In this document: positions 42,655-51,115 of the stretch, piece after piece
Position numbering within the stretch: position 1 is the first letter of the stretch
How the letters are laid out: every line of letters starts with the position of its first letter
From: Streptomyces sp. CB02009
GTDB lineage: Bacteria > Actinomycetota > Actinomycetes > Streptomycetales > Streptomycetaceae
Direction of reading: 5' to 3'
Assembly (NCBI RefSeq): GCF_001905825.1
Contig: NZ_LIVV01000001.1
Coordinates: 1,440,379-1,504,378, forward strand
DNA length: 64,000 nucleotides
Notes under the pieces: generated by a model
Seen by the model: the letters and a program-made list of their open reading frames with translations, nothing else
Told to the model about the DNA's origin: nothing
Database searches by the model: none
Made by a program: the position numbers and the translations under genes

Positions 42655-43386
42655 TCAGTCCGCGAGCACGACGTCCTCGGCCGACGGTGCCGTCGCCTCG
42701 ACGGGCCTGTTGTACCGCGAATAGGTCGTGGTACCCGGCTCATCGCCGCCCGTCGTGACGACTCTCAGCAGGTACGGGGGCCCTTCCGCGGCGATGTAGA
42801 CGGTGGTCGTCCCGCCGTCGCTGTCGACCGGCTTCGCCAGTCTCAGCGCCTTCTGCCCGTCGACGGTGCTCGCCTCGCCCGTCGCGGAGTCGCCGTCCCA
42901 GCCGTTCTCCCCACCCCACTTCTTCTCGCCGGAGTCCTCCTCCGTTCCGCAGAGCGCCAGTTCCTCCGGGGCGCCGGGGCCTTCGACGGGCGGCTTCGTC
43001 CAGCGGCCCCTGAGGTCGCGGACCAGGGCCTCCAGCTCCTCGGGGCCGCGGTACCGCTCCTGCAGCCGCAGGAGCGCCTCGTCGCGGCGCAGGTACACGA
43101 CCCGGCCGTCGATCCTGATCAGCTCGACCGTGCCCGCCTCGCCGTAGGACATCGTAGCCGTGCAGTTCCCCCGGTCGTCGCGGGAGACACGGCCCTTCAT
43201 CGGAGTCCCCATCGAGACCACGTCGGTGTGCACGGTCACGGACGTCGCCGACGCCGTCGCCGCGAGCGCCCCGCTGAGAATCCCGGGGCGCGCCCGGTCG
43301 CCCGGGAAAGGACCACAGGCGGTGGCGGAGAGGGCAACGACCACACAGGCCAGGATGGCGGCGGGGCGGCGGAGTGCTGCGGACAT
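42655..43386 (-). CDS. Secreted lipoprotein, unknown function
   Basis: This 243-residue lipoprotein has a signal with lipobox LSATAC at about residues 19-24 and is anchored on the outer membrane face. The mature part contains TSVTVHTDVVSMGTPMKGRV followed by VELIRIDGRVVYLRRDEALL. This matches the layout of LppX/LprG-like or outer-membrane lipoprotein-sorting-like folds seen in many Streptomyces lipoproteins, but the assignment is tentative. ATG 43386 was chosen as it starts the signal peptide; the ribosome site is poor. Confidence 0.75.
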   Translation of the reverse strand: MSAALRRPAAILACVVVALSATACGPFPGDRARPGILSGALAATASATSVTVHTDVVSMGTPMKGRVSRDDRGNCTATMSYGEAGTVELIRIDGRVVYLRRDEALLRLQERYRGPEELEALVRDLRGRWTKPPVEGPGAPEELALCGTEEDSGEKKWGGENGWDGDSATGEASTVDGQKALRLAKPVDSDGGTTTVYIAAEGPPYLLRVVTTGGDEPGTTTYSRYNRPVEATAPSAEDVVLAD

Positions 43387-43492
43387 GGCGGCAGTCTCGC
43401 CGAGGGGAGAGAAGGAGGGAAGGCGACCGTCGGCCACCTCGCCGGCCCGCCCGCCCGGCTCGAGCGCAGGCAGCGGGCCGTCAACACGCTGA

Positions 43493-43522
43493 TGGCCCGC
43501 CCCCGGTACCGGGGGCGGGCCA
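43493..43522. terminator. 30-nt perfect palindrome downstream of the SRPBCC gene
   Basis: The 30 bases from 43493 to 43522 read the same on both strands. They lie about 50 nt beyond the stop of the SRPBCC gene (43571, minus) and would fold into a GC-rich stem, suiting a terminator role. Confidence 0.6.
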
Positions 43523-43570
43523 CGGCATGTGCGGACGGCCCGGGGAGGGGCTGCCTCACTCGACCGCAGG

Positions 43571-44194
43571 TCAGCTCAGTCGGGGGCCTTCCGGGCCGCC
43601 CGGCGGCATCGGCCAGGCCTCCTGCGCTCCCGAAGACGTACTCGTCGGACCGGGCGCGCCCATCGTTCCCGGAGCCTCCCGGACCGGGGCGTCGGACGGT
43701 GTGAGCGCGTCCCCGCGGGTCGGACCGCCGGCGCTGTCCGACGGCTGGACCCGGCCGCGCCAGCCACCGGTCTCATGACCGTGGTCCTCGATGAAGCCCT
43801 TGAACCGCTTGAGGTCGCCCTTGACCCGCCGGTCGAGGATGCCGAGCGCGTCAGCCGCCTTCTCGGCCATGCCGTCGGGCTCCACGTCCATGGCGAGACT
43901 CACCCGGGTGTGACCCTCGTCGAGCCCCTGGAAGGTGACGACGCCCTTCTGCCGCACATCGCCGCCGACGGTCCGCCACGAGATGCGCTCATCGGCCAGC
44001 TGGTCGACTATCTCCGTGTCGAACTCGCGCCGGACACCCGCGATCTTGGTCTGCCAGTGGCAGTGCCGATCGTCGAGCTGGGTGACGTCCTCGACGCCCT
44101 CCATGAAGCGCGGGAACTCCTCGAACTGCGTCCACTGGTTGTAGGCGTTCCGCACGGGAACGTCCACATCGATCGTCTGCTTCACCATGCTCAT
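43571..44194 (-). CDS. SRPBCC (START-like) family protein
   Basis: This 207-residue protein has an SRPBCC/polyketide-cyclase-like domain in its first 145 residues (VPVRNAYNQWTQFEEFPRFM, HCHWQTKIAGVRREFD, GVVTFQGLDEGHTRVSLAMD). A Pro/Gly-rich tail follows. Its domain closely resembles that of the gas-vesicle-linked protein at 54959-56035 (VYNHWTQYEDF there, AYNQWTQFEEF here), so they are paralogues. The start is ATG 44194 after AGGAGGC. It probably binds a hydrophobic ligand. Confidence 0.85.
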   Translation of the reverse strand: MSMVKQTIDVDVPVRNAYNQWTQFEEFPRFMEGVEDVTQLDDRHCHWQTKIAGVRREFDTEIVDQLADERISWRTVGGDVRQKGVVTFQGLDEGHTRVSLAMDVEPDGMAEKAADALGILDRRVKGDLKRFKGFIEDHGHETGGWRGRVQPSDSAGGPTRGDALTPSDAPVREAPGTMGAPGPTSTSSGAQEAWPMPPGGPEGPRLS

Positions 44195-44264
44195 GTCGTG
44201 CCTCCTGCCTGTGTCGTGAACCATTCGGTGTCATTCGGCGCGTACCCGGCGAGGATCAGCCCAA

Positions 44265-44822
44265 TCACCGGCGTCCGATCCGGTGCGGATCCCCCTGAAC
44301 CGCACTGCCGGGCAGCCGGTGCACAAGGGTGAAGCGATGCTTCACCCGAGCGTGCTCGATGCCCGCTGCGTCGCTCATGCGGGCCGTGACGTCGTAGGTG
44401 CCGCAGTGGGCGCGGCCGAGAGGCAGCCGTTCGGGCGGCAGCCGGATCTCGTAGGGACCTCCGGCGCGGAAGCTGCCCAAGGCGCTGCGCCTGGTCACGG
44501 GTTGCTCACCCTCACGGACCCTGACGGTCTCGAAGACCAGGCCGTCGGTGTCCGTACCGAGCCGGAAGGTCAGCACGATGCTGACCACCGCGCCCCCGGG
44601 CAGCTCGTACGGGGTGCCGCGGCCCGGGCCCCCGAGCGGCACGGTGAATGTCCCCAGCTCGTCGGAGACGAGCGTCAACTCCATCAGTTCGACGCCGCGG
44701 CCGGGGAGTTCACTACCGCCCGGGGCGGTACGGCGGTCGTCTGGGACGGGCGGCATGGGAATCAACTCCGCGAGGTGGGTGAGAGCCCCCGCCGGTGTGC
44801 GCCGCCGACGATCGAGGCGCAT
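44265..44822 (-). CDS. RhoGDI-like immunoglobulin-fold protein, coupled to a STAS gene
   Basis: This 185-residue protein has a flexible Pro/Arg-rich N-terminus (1-45) and a beta-sandwich-like core (about 47-168). The core reads like eukaryotic RhoGDI: GLVFETVRVREG matches the GLKYVQHTYRKG strand pair, SALGSFRAGGPYEIRLPP matches MVGSYGPRAEEYEFLTP, and GTYDVTARMSDA matches GSYNIKSRFTDDD. Eukaryotic RhoGDI binds prenylated Rho GTPases. The bacterial partner is unknown; the conservon GTPase or a lipid are possibilities only. The ATG shares a base with the STAS stop (TGATG). Confidence 0.7.
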   Translation of the reverse strand: MRLDRRRRTPAGALTHLAELIPMPPVPDDRRTAPGGSELPGRGVELMELTLVSDELGTFTVPLGGPGRGTPYELPGGAVVSIVLTFRLGTDTDGLVFETVRVREGEQPVTRRSALGSFRAGGPYEIRLPPERLPLGRAHCGTYDVTARMSDAAGIEHARVKHRFTLVHRLPGSAVQGDPHRIGRR

Positions 44823-45265
44823 CAGGCGAACCCGATACGGGCCCGGTCCGGGAGGACCGTGAACAGGCGGAGGGTGCCCGTCCGCAGGAACAGGTGGTGC
44901 AGGGGGAGGGGGATCGGTCCGATCAGGAGCAGTTCGCGGTGGGAGAAGTGCGCGGAGAGCAGTTCGTGGAGGAAGAACGAGTCTCCGGCGGTGACCCGCG
45001 CGAGGTCGAGAACGGTGTGGGTCGCCCGTTCGTGGCGAGCGTCGGCGAGGGCCTCATGCAGGCAGGCCACGGTACCGACGCCGAACGATCCGGTCAGCGT
45101 CAGAAGGACGGTGCCGGACACCGCCGAGGCCTCGCGGACGACATGCGCGCCGCCGTTCCCCGCCAGGTAGGGCGGGAGGTCCGTCGGCGGACGGGGCGTG
45201 GGCGGCGTGGGACGTCGGTCTCCGGTCATGACGGGGGCGCTCAGTCGGGTGTCGGTCGTCGGCAT
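44822..45265 (-). CDS. STAS domain protein (anti-sigma antagonist-like)
   Basis: This 147-residue protein has a 40-residue Pro/Thr-rich N-terminus and a STAS domain (about 45-147). The domain strands are VLLTLTGSFGVGTVACLHEAL and THTVLDLARVTAGDSFFLHE; the serine after Asp (GDS) is where the phosphorylated Ser of SpoIIAA-like proteins lies, though the surrounding SG is replaced. The gene start at 45265 lies inside the short CBS-like frame (25-nt overlap), and its stop is fused to the RhoGDI-like start, so the three are coupled. Confidence 0.8.
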   Translation of the reverse strand: MPTTDTRLSAPVMTGDRRPTPPTPRPPTDLPPYLAGNGGAHVVREASAVSGTVLLTLTGSFGVGTVACLHEALADARHERATHTVLDLARVTAGDSFFLHELLSAHFSHRELLLIGPIPLPLHHLFLRTGTLRLFTVLPDRARIGFA

Positions 45266-45324
45266 GCGAGTTCGCCGACGCGGATCGCGTCGTCCAGGGT
45301 CATCAGGTCACGTGCGGTGGTCAT
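45241..45324 (-). pseudogene. Short CBS-domain-like N-terminal frame before the STAS gene
   Basis: A 27-codon frame starts at ATG 45324 after a good GAGGGTGA site and reads MTTARDLMTLDDAIRVGE, then ELACRRPTPD and stop. The start matches the N-terminus of CBS-domain proteins (for example MTTARDIM), but no CBS domain follows. It may be a truncated CBS gene kept as a leader for translation of the overlapping STAS gene, or a genuine small peptide. The strong ribosome site argues that it is still translated. Confidence 0.4.
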
Positions 45325-45610
45325 GGCCGGTCACCCTCGTACAGGTCGGGGCAGGGGGTACTCCCGGCGGCTGCCCGCTGCGCGGTTCCGCAACCGTCGG
45401 GAACGCGGTTCTTTGTCCCCTCGGGGACGGGCCGGCGGGGGTCCGTCGGGCGTCCCGAGAGAAGACTGCCGTTTCCATACGGTTTGAAGCGATTTAACAG
45501 GGAAAGCGGCAAACGCAAGGGGGCGGACGGCGACGGGCCGTTCTCTTCTCCCGCACAGGCCTCCTGACCATGGCGGCCCCAAGGAACCGGGACACTCAGA
45601 GGGAGACAAC

Positions 45611-46177
45611 GTGTCACTCGACGGCAGGAACGTACTCATCCTCACGACGAACTATGGAACGGAGCAGGACGAGCTGACGGCGCCTGTGGCCGCCCTGCGC
45701 GAAGCCGGCGCCGAGGTCACGATCGCAGCCCAGAAGGACGAGGCGGTCCAGACCCTCGTGTCGGACCGGCGACCGGGTGCTCTGGTCCCGACGGACACGA
45801 CCCTGGCGAAGGCGACAGCGGACGGATACGCCGCCGTGGTGGTGCCCGGCGGCACCGTGAACGCCGACCGACTGCGCACCGACGGGGACGCGCGACGCCT
45901 CCTCGCCGCCTTCGCCGAGTCCGGTAAGCCCGTAGCCGCGATCTGTCACGGGCCCTGGCTGCTGGTGGAGACAGGGCTGGCCGCGGCCCGTGACCTCACC
46001 TCGTACCCGTCGCTCCGCTCCGACCTCGAGAACGCGGGCGCCACGTGGCTGGACCAGGAGGTCGTCGTGGACGTCTCCGGAGCCCATCCCCTCATCACCT
46101 CCCGCAGGCCCGGGGATCTCGACGCTTTCGCTGCGGCGATCATCGACGTCCTCGACACCGACCGAGACCGCGCATGA
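45611..46177 (+). CDS. DJ-1/PfpI family protein
   Basis: This 188-residue protein is of the PfpI/YhbO type, with the nucleophile elbow AAICHGPW (Cys 112), the glutamate-bearing NYGTEQDELTAP and the PGGTVNADRLR loop. Relatives act in aldehyde (methylglyoxal) detoxification or stress protection; protease activity is doubtful. It starts at GTG 45611 with GAGGGAGA upstream, and a possible stress promoter could lie in the preceding 280 bases. It is a single gene. Confidence 0.92.
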   Translation: MSLDGRNVLILTTNYGTEQDELTAPVAALREAGAEVTIAAQKDEAVQTLVSDRRPGALVPTDTTLAKATADGYAAVVVPGGTVNADRLRTDGDARRLLAAFAESGKPVAAICHGPWLLVETGLAAARDLTSYPSLRSDLENAGATWLDQEVVVDVSGAHPLITSRRPGDLDAFAAAIIDVLDTDRDRA

Positions 46178-46228
46178 CCTCACGCAGGGAACCGGCCCAC
46201 GCGAGGAGGAGCAGGGCCCCCACAGGGG

Positions 46229-47524
46229 TCACGGCGGGGCGTCGGACGGACGGGCGTCGCGCAGCCGGTCCAGCCGGCGGATGACCGGTGTCGCGCTGAT
46301 GCCGTGAGCGAGGACCGACAGGGCCACCGTCGCCGTCGTGAGCGCCCACAGGTCTCGGGCCCGCCCGTCGAATGCGTGGTGGCCGAGCGCGTAGGAGAGG
46401 TAGAAGAGGGAGCCGATGCCACGCAGCCCGAAGACCGCGGTGACCACCCGTTCCCGGGGGCCGGTGACGAAGCCGAGCTGTGCGAGCCACCCGGTGACCG
46501 GGCGGACGATCACGATCAGAGCCAGGGCCAGCACGACCATCGGCCAGGTCAGCGCCGTGAGCGCGTCGGTGACCAGATAGTGGCCGAGGAGGAAGAGCAC
46601 TCCGGCGGTCAGAAGGCGTTCGATCTGCTCGGTGAACCCGTGCAGCACCTTGTGGTAGCCGTGGCCGCGCTCCGCGGCCCGTACGGAACAGGCGGTGACG
46701 AAGACGGCGACGAAGCCGTAACCGTGGGCGAGTTCGGTCAGACCGTAGGAGAGGAAGGTCGCCGCCAAGGCGACGAACCCCTCCATGTGCTCGGACAGCC
46801 TGAGTGACGACGCCCCGGCCCGGAAGAACATCCACCCCAGGAGCCGGCCGAGGGCCAGACCCACCGCGACGCCCATCGCGGCCTTGGCGAGGAGGTCGAC
46901 CCCGAACCACCACGCCCAGTCCACCTCCGCCCACACTCCTCCGGCGGTGGCGAGCGCGAGCGCGGCGAGGACGAAGGGGAAGGCGAGCCCGTCGTTGAGA
47001 CCTGCCTCTGCCGTGAGCGTGAAGCGGACCTCGTCCTCGTCGTCCTCGTCGTCCGTCGGTTCCCCCACCCGTACCTCAGCCGCCAGTACGGGGTCGGTCG
47101 GCGCGAGAAGTGCGCCGACCAGCAGCGCGGTGGCCCAGGGCCAGTCGAGGAGCAGCCAGGCGAGGGCGGCCGTCGCGGCGACCGTGAGGGGCAGGGTGAT
47201 GCCGATCAGCCGCCTCGGTCCGGCCCAGGCACGGAATCCGAAGGGCCGGTTCAGGGCGAGGCCGGCGCCCATGAGGGAGACGATCACACAGAGCTCGGTG
47301 ATGTGCTCGACCCAGACGCGGTGCACCACGGGGTCCATCTCCGGCAGGCGGAACGGCAGCAGCCCGGAGAGCGCACCGGCCGCCAGGAACACCATGGGCA
47401 TCGACAACGGTCTGCGGCGTACGAGCCGAGGCAGCACGGCTGCGGCGAGCGCTCCGAGTCCCAGGACCGCGTAGAGGGTGCCAGGGAGATCGGTGCCCGA
47501 GGCGACGGTACTGATGGGGGACAC
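46229..47524 (-). CDS. Cation/proton antiporter (CPA1 family)
   Basis: This 431-residue membrane protein has about 12 hydrophobic segments. The CPA1 marker LLAPTDPVLA and the Asn-Asp pair in AEAGLNDGLAFPFV mark the ion-binding region. A late FGLRGIGSLFYL is also typical. It should exchange Na+ or K+ for protons. GTG 47524 (after AAGGA) was chosen; GTG 47545 would add seven residues. An acidic loop (EPTDDEDDEDEVRF) sits between the halves. Confidence 0.92.
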   Translation of the reverse strand: MSPISTVASGTDLPGTLYAVLGLGALAAAVLPRLVRRRPLSMPMVFLAAGALSGLLPFRLPEMDPVVHRVWVEHITELCVIVSLMGAGLALNRPFGFRAWAGPRRLIGITLPLTVAATAALAWLLLDWPWATALLVGALLAPTDPVLAAEVRVGEPTDDEDDEDEVRFTLTAEAGLNDGLAFPFVLAALALATAGGVWAEVDWAWWFGVDLLAKAAMGVAVGLALGRLLGWMFFRAGASSLRLSEHMEGFVALAATFLSYGLTELAHGYGFVAVFVTACSVRAAERGHGYHKVLHGFTEQIERLLTAGVLFLLGHYLVTDALTALTWPMVVLALALIVIVRPVTGWLAQLGFVTGPRERVVTAVFGLRGIGSLFYLSYALGHHAFDGRARDLWALTTATVALSVLAHGISATPVIRRLDRLRDARPSDAPP

Positions 47525-47761
47525 GTGCTTCGTCCTTTCAGTCACGGACCTGCCCGTACACGTGGAGTACGCCGTCCTGTGGAAGAAGGAGGGTGGTTCC
47601 CACCCCGGATCGCCCTCTGCCCGGGCTTCTCCTCGTCCTCTCCTCAGGCTCAGGAGTCCCCACGAGCAGGTACGTCACGGCTGCCCGACTTCGCCGGACG
47701 CATGCGCGGCCTCGACAGCGCCGCGGGCGATCGACCCGACCGGCTCCGTTGCGCCGGCGCG

Positions 47762-48042
47762 TCACCCCTCGACGCCGGTGGCCTCGTGCGCCGCGCCCAC
47801 GGGCTTCGACTCCGGCGAACTGCGCTGGCGGAGGTACACCGAGAGGATGTCTCGTCCTCCCGGAGCTGCCGAAGGCTCTCGGGGGCGAGGAGAGCGCACG
47901 CCTCGCGGTAGTCGCCGGTGGAGAGGGAGGCCTCGAAGGCCAGACCGGCCCTCGTCGCTCCGTCCTGACGTGCTTGCGGCGCCCCGCAGGCGCTGGCGGC
48001 CAACGCGAGCGTCAGCACGCCGAACAGCCGTGGAACGGACAT
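47762..48042 (-). pseudogene. Small lipoprotein gene with a probable frameshift
   Basis: From ATG 48042, after a perfect GGAGGAAG site, the frame encodes a lipoprotein (MSVPRLFGVLTLALAASAC, then GYREACALLAPESLRQLREDE). That start matches a common Streptomyces lipoprotein. Beyond codon 65 the frame loses third-position GC bias. One frame over, high GC3 coding (DILSVYLRQRSSPESKPVG) runs to TGA at 47762. A single-base loss near 47855 would restore one protein of about 93 residues. Read without correction the frame ends at 47650 (130 residues). It may be a pseudogene or a sequencing error. Confidence 0.55.
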
Positions 48043-48303
48043 CTTCCTCCTTCGCCGGTGCACGACACCTGTATGCCGCCCTCCAGCTACGCCCTCGCTG
48101 AGGGCCAGGACAAGGACCGCACCGCCGAAGGCCGCACACCTCACCTGTTCGATGGCGTGCCGGCGAGACGACGTCGGCCCGCAGGGCCGGGATGCGTGGA
48201 CTCTGCGGCTCGCGCGATCGGACGGCCCCGTCCGCCCGGCCATCCGGACCAGCCCACACCATGGAGTGAGATGGGAACGCGGAGCGGGGGTAGGGGGTAC
48301 TGC

Positions 48304-48930
48304 ATGGACACCACGGAAACGACCCCACTGCGTGCCGTCGCCCTCGTCTGCACGCTGTCCCCCTCTCCGGCCCGCTCCAGCTCGCAGTTGCTGGCCGAGC
48401 AGACCATGGAGGCCCTGAGCGAGCACGGGGTGAGCGGCAAGGTGATCCGCGTCGCCGACCACGACGTGCGTACCGGTGTGGCGACCGACATGGGTGACGG
48501 GGACGCCTGGCCGGGGATCCGGGACACGATCCTCGCCAGCGACATCCTCGTCCTGTCGACGCCGATCTGGCTCGGTCACCCCGCCAGCACCGCCCAGCGG
48601 GTGATGGAACGTCTGAACGCCGAGATGTCCGAGACCGACGAGGAAGGCCGGATGCTCACCTACGGCAAGGCCGCCGCCGTCTGCGTCGTCGGCAACGAGG
48701 ACGGGGCCCACAAGGTCAGCGCCGACCTCTTCCAGGGCCTCAACGACGTCGGCTTCTCCCTCGCCCCGAACGCGGTCACGTACTGGGTCGGCGAGGCCAT
48801 GCACAAGACGGACTACCAGGACCTCGACAAGACCCCCGATGCCACCGCGGACGCGACAGCGGTCCTGGCCGCCAACACCGCCCACCTCGCCCGACGCCTC
48901 AAGGCCGCCCCCTACCCGGCCCAGACCTGA
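48304..48930 (+). CDS. Flavodoxin-like NAD(P)H-dependent FMN reductase
   Basis: This 208-residue protein has the flavodoxin fold. The FMN phosphate loop is in VCTLSPSPARSSSQLLAEQ (about residues 15-33), and further blocks are ILVLSTPIWLGHPASTAQR and AAAVCVVGNEDGAHKVSADL. It probably reduces quinones or FMN with NAD(P)H. ATG 48304 has AGGGGG 7 nt upstream; a GGGTAC sequence at 48295-48300 sits right before the start, too close to be a normal -10 element unless the transcript is nearly leaderless. It is a single gene. Confidence 0.85.
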   Translation: MDTTETTPLRAVALVCTLSPSPARSSSQLLAEQTMEALSEHGVSGKVIRVADHDVRTGVATDMGDGDAWPGIRDTILASDILVLSTPIWLGHPASTAQRVMERLNAEMSETDEEGRMLTYGKAAAVCVVGNEDGAHKVSADLFQGLNDVGFSLAPNAVTYWVGEAMHKTDYQDLDKTPDATADATAVLAANTAHLARRLKAAPYPAQT

Positions 48931-49017
48931 CCGATTCCGGAACCGAAGCCCTCTTCAGCCCGTCGCGGCGACCGCGGCACCTCCGTCCGTGGACGGCCGT
49001 AGAGGGCCCCGGGAGGC

Positions 49018-50736
49018 TCAGTCCACCCGGATCCCCAGGACACAGGCGTCGTCTTCGTGACCCGCGATCTCGGGGTCGGCCAGCAACGCGTCGATCACGT
49101 CCTGCGGTCGCAGCGAGGCAGCGGCCGCCACCGCACGGGCCAGCCGGGCGATCCCTTCGGTCACGTCCTCGCCCCGGCGCTCGACCATGCCGTCCGTGTA
49201 GAGCACCAGAAGATCGCCCGGCCGCAACCGCGTGGACGAGGTCTCGTACGCGTAGCCCGGCAGCGCGCCGAGGAGCGGACCGCGCTGCTCGGTCTCCAGC
49301 GGCTCCGCGCGCCCGTCGCGCAGCAGTAGGGGCGCGGGATGGCCGGCGTCGGCCCAGTGCAGAACCTTGTCCTCGTCGAGGTGCCCGACGACGACCGTGG
49401 CCGTCTGCCCGGCGGGGTCGCTGCACACCAGCTCGTTCAGCCAGGTCGTGATCTCTCCGGCGGACGCGCCCGTCTGCGCCAGCCCCGCCAGCGCGTGCCG
49501 CTGCTGCGCCATCCGGGCCACGGCGTCCAGGCCGTGGCCCGACGCGTCCCCGATGGCGACGAGCACCCGGCCGTCCGGCAGCAGCCGGCACTTGTACCAG
49601 TCACCGCCGACCGCGGCGTCGGGCTCGGCGGGCCGGTAGGAGGCCGCCACCGTCAGCCCGACCGCGGCCAGCGCCTCGGAGTGCGTGGGAAGGATCGCCT
49701 CGCGCAGCGCGTCCGCGACCCTCCGCTCCGCCTCCGTCTGCCGCCTCAGCCGGTCGGACTCCCGCTCCGTCTCGGCCAGCCGCCGCCGGCTGCGGATCTG
49801 CGGCGTGAGGTCGCGGGCCACCAGGTTGACCGCCCAGGCCCTGCCGTCGGTCCCGGTGACCGGCCGCCCCAGCAGGTCGAGCGTGCGGAGTTCGCCGAGC
49901 ACGAGGAACCGGATCCGGGTCCAGGCAGGCTCCTCGCCCGCCAGCACCGAGCTGAGGAACTCCGCGAGCGCCGTCAGGTCGTCCGGGAGCAGGGCGTCGC
50001 ACAGCTGCTCCAGGGTCCACGGCATGCGTACGTCGGCGTGGAAGATGCGGCTGAGCCCCTCCGACCAGGTGATCTTCCCGGAGAGCAGATCCCAGTGCCC
50101 CCACCCCATGGACGCCAGGAACTGCGCGTCGATGGTCAGCAGCTCCGCCTGGGTCTGCACCGGCTGCCACGTCGCGAGGACCTGCTCGCCGCACCGTGCG
50201 GCGGAGTACAGCAGCGGCGCCCGGTGGATCCGGCCGAGCCGCTGCTCCGTGTAGTCGACGACCAGCCCGTCGAGAGGCTTTCCGGTGTCCACGACCTCGG
50301 CCAACGCGGACAGGAGTCCCGAGGACGCCGCACCCGGACGTGCCTCCAGGAACCGCTGGCCCACCTGGCGGTCGGGCGCCTCCAGCCAGTCCGCCGACCG
50401 GACGCGGTTGCCGGCCACGATACGGAAGTCCAGGACGGCGCCCGTGTCGTCCTGGACCGGTTCGAGCAGAACGGCCGAGGCGGGGATCGCGGCGAGTACC
50501 GAGCAGGTGCCGCTGCCGCCCGGTTCATGGGCGCCGCAGAGGCAGGGGGACGCCCCGTCCGCCTCCGCCGACGGCGGAAGCACGGCCAGGGACTGCAGGG
50601 GCGAGGCCAGCTCCGTAGCGGCCGATCCACCGAGCGGACGCTCCGCGTTCCGGCGCACCGCCTCGCGCAGAGCGGTGACCTCTCGGCCGATCATGCCCTT
50701 GAGGGCGTCGACACTGTCGGGCAGGGGAAAAGTCAT
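49018..50736 (-). CDS. PAS-containing SpoIIE/PP2C-type phosphatase
   Basis: This 572-residue cytoplasmic protein has two PAS-like regions (about 80-185, including DFRIVAGNRVRSADWLEAP, and about 200-310, including ASMGWGHWDLLSGKITWSEG). A coiled linker (about 315-345) and a SpoIIE phosphatase domain follow (VGGDWYKCRLLPDG, LVAIGDASGHGLDAV, ADAGHPAPLLLRDG, LVLYTDGMVERR, DDACVLGIRV). It should control a STAS/HATPase switch in response to a ligand or light/redox signal. ATG 50736 gives MTFPLPDSVD. Confidence 0.93.
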   Translation of the reverse strand: MTFPLPDSVDALKGMIGREVTALREAVRRNAERPLGGSAATELASPLQSLAVLPPSAEADGASPCLCGAHEPGGSGTCSVLAAIPASAVLLEPVQDDTGAVLDFRIVAGNRVRSADWLEAPDRQVGQRFLEARPGAASSGLLSALAEVVDTGKPLDGLVVDYTEQRLGRIHRAPLLYSAARCGEQVLATWQPVQTQAELLTIDAQFLASMGWGHWDLLSGKITWSEGLSRIFHADVRMPWTLEQLCDALLPDDLTALAEFLSSVLAGEEPAWTRIRFLVLGELRTLDLLGRPVTGTDGRAWAVNLVARDLTPQIRSRRRLAETERESDRLRRQTEAERRVADALREAILPTHSEALAAVGLTVAASYRPAEPDAAVGGDWYKCRLLPDGRVLVAIGDASGHGLDAVARMAQQRHALAGLAQTGASAGEITTWLNELVCSDPAGQTATVVVGHLDEDKVLHWADAGHPAPLLLRDGRAEPLETEQRGPLLGALPGYAYETSSTRLRPGDLLVLYTDGMVERRGEDVTEGIARLARAVAAAASLRPQDVIDALLADPEIAGHEDDACVLGIRVD

Positions 50737-50772
50737 CGTCGGCCTCCGCGCACTTCAGGGCATGAGGAGCGG

Positions 50773-51096
50773 TCAGTGACCCAGCGACTTCTTGAGCTCG
50801 GACTTGTTCATCGACGAGCGTCCGTGGATGTCGCGGCGCTTGGCCTCCTCGTACAGCTGGTCGTACGTAGGTCCCTTCGAACCGCTGGAGGACCGCTGCC
50901 CGCCTCGCTTCGACGACGACATGTCCCGTGTCGACGACGTGCTCGCGGTCTTCGACTCTCCGGAACGCGCCCGCTCCTTGTTCACCGTCCGCGCGGCGAT
51001 CTCCTCGGCACGCTTGGTGCTCTCCCCGCGGTCTTCCGCGCTCTTCTTGATGTGCTCGTACTGCCGCTCCCGCTTCGGACCCGATCCACGAGGCAT
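50773..51096 (-). CDS. Stabilization-type basic protein with SAP/Rho-N-like C-terminus
   Basis: This 107-residue, strongly charged protein begins MPRGSGPKRERQYEHIKKSA and ends with THE-like PTYDQLYEEAKRRDIHGRS then MNKSELKKSLG, a helix-extended-helix similar to Rho N-terminal or SAP-type nucleic-acid-binding motifs. The middle is Ser/Lys-rich. Streptomyces proteins of this type are often labelled plasmid stabilization proteins. Nucleic-acid binding is inferred. ATG 51096 follows AAAGGGAG. An octamer tandem repeat lies 20-66 nt upstream. Confidence 0.8.
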   Translation of the reverse strand: MPRGSGPKRERQYEHIKKSAEDRGESTKRAEEIAARTVNKERARSGESKTASTSSTRDMSSSKRGGQRSSSGSKGPTYDQLYEEAKRRDIHGRSSMNKSELKKSLGH

Positions 51097-51115
51097 GACG
51101 ACTCCCTTTCGTGTT

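Noticed and set aside
48295..48300. GGGTAC as a SigB-type -10 element before the flavodoxin-like gene
   Set aside because: It lies only 3 nt before the ATG and no matching -35 (GnnT) was found at 14-16 nt; the overlapping AGGGGG is better read as a ribosome site.
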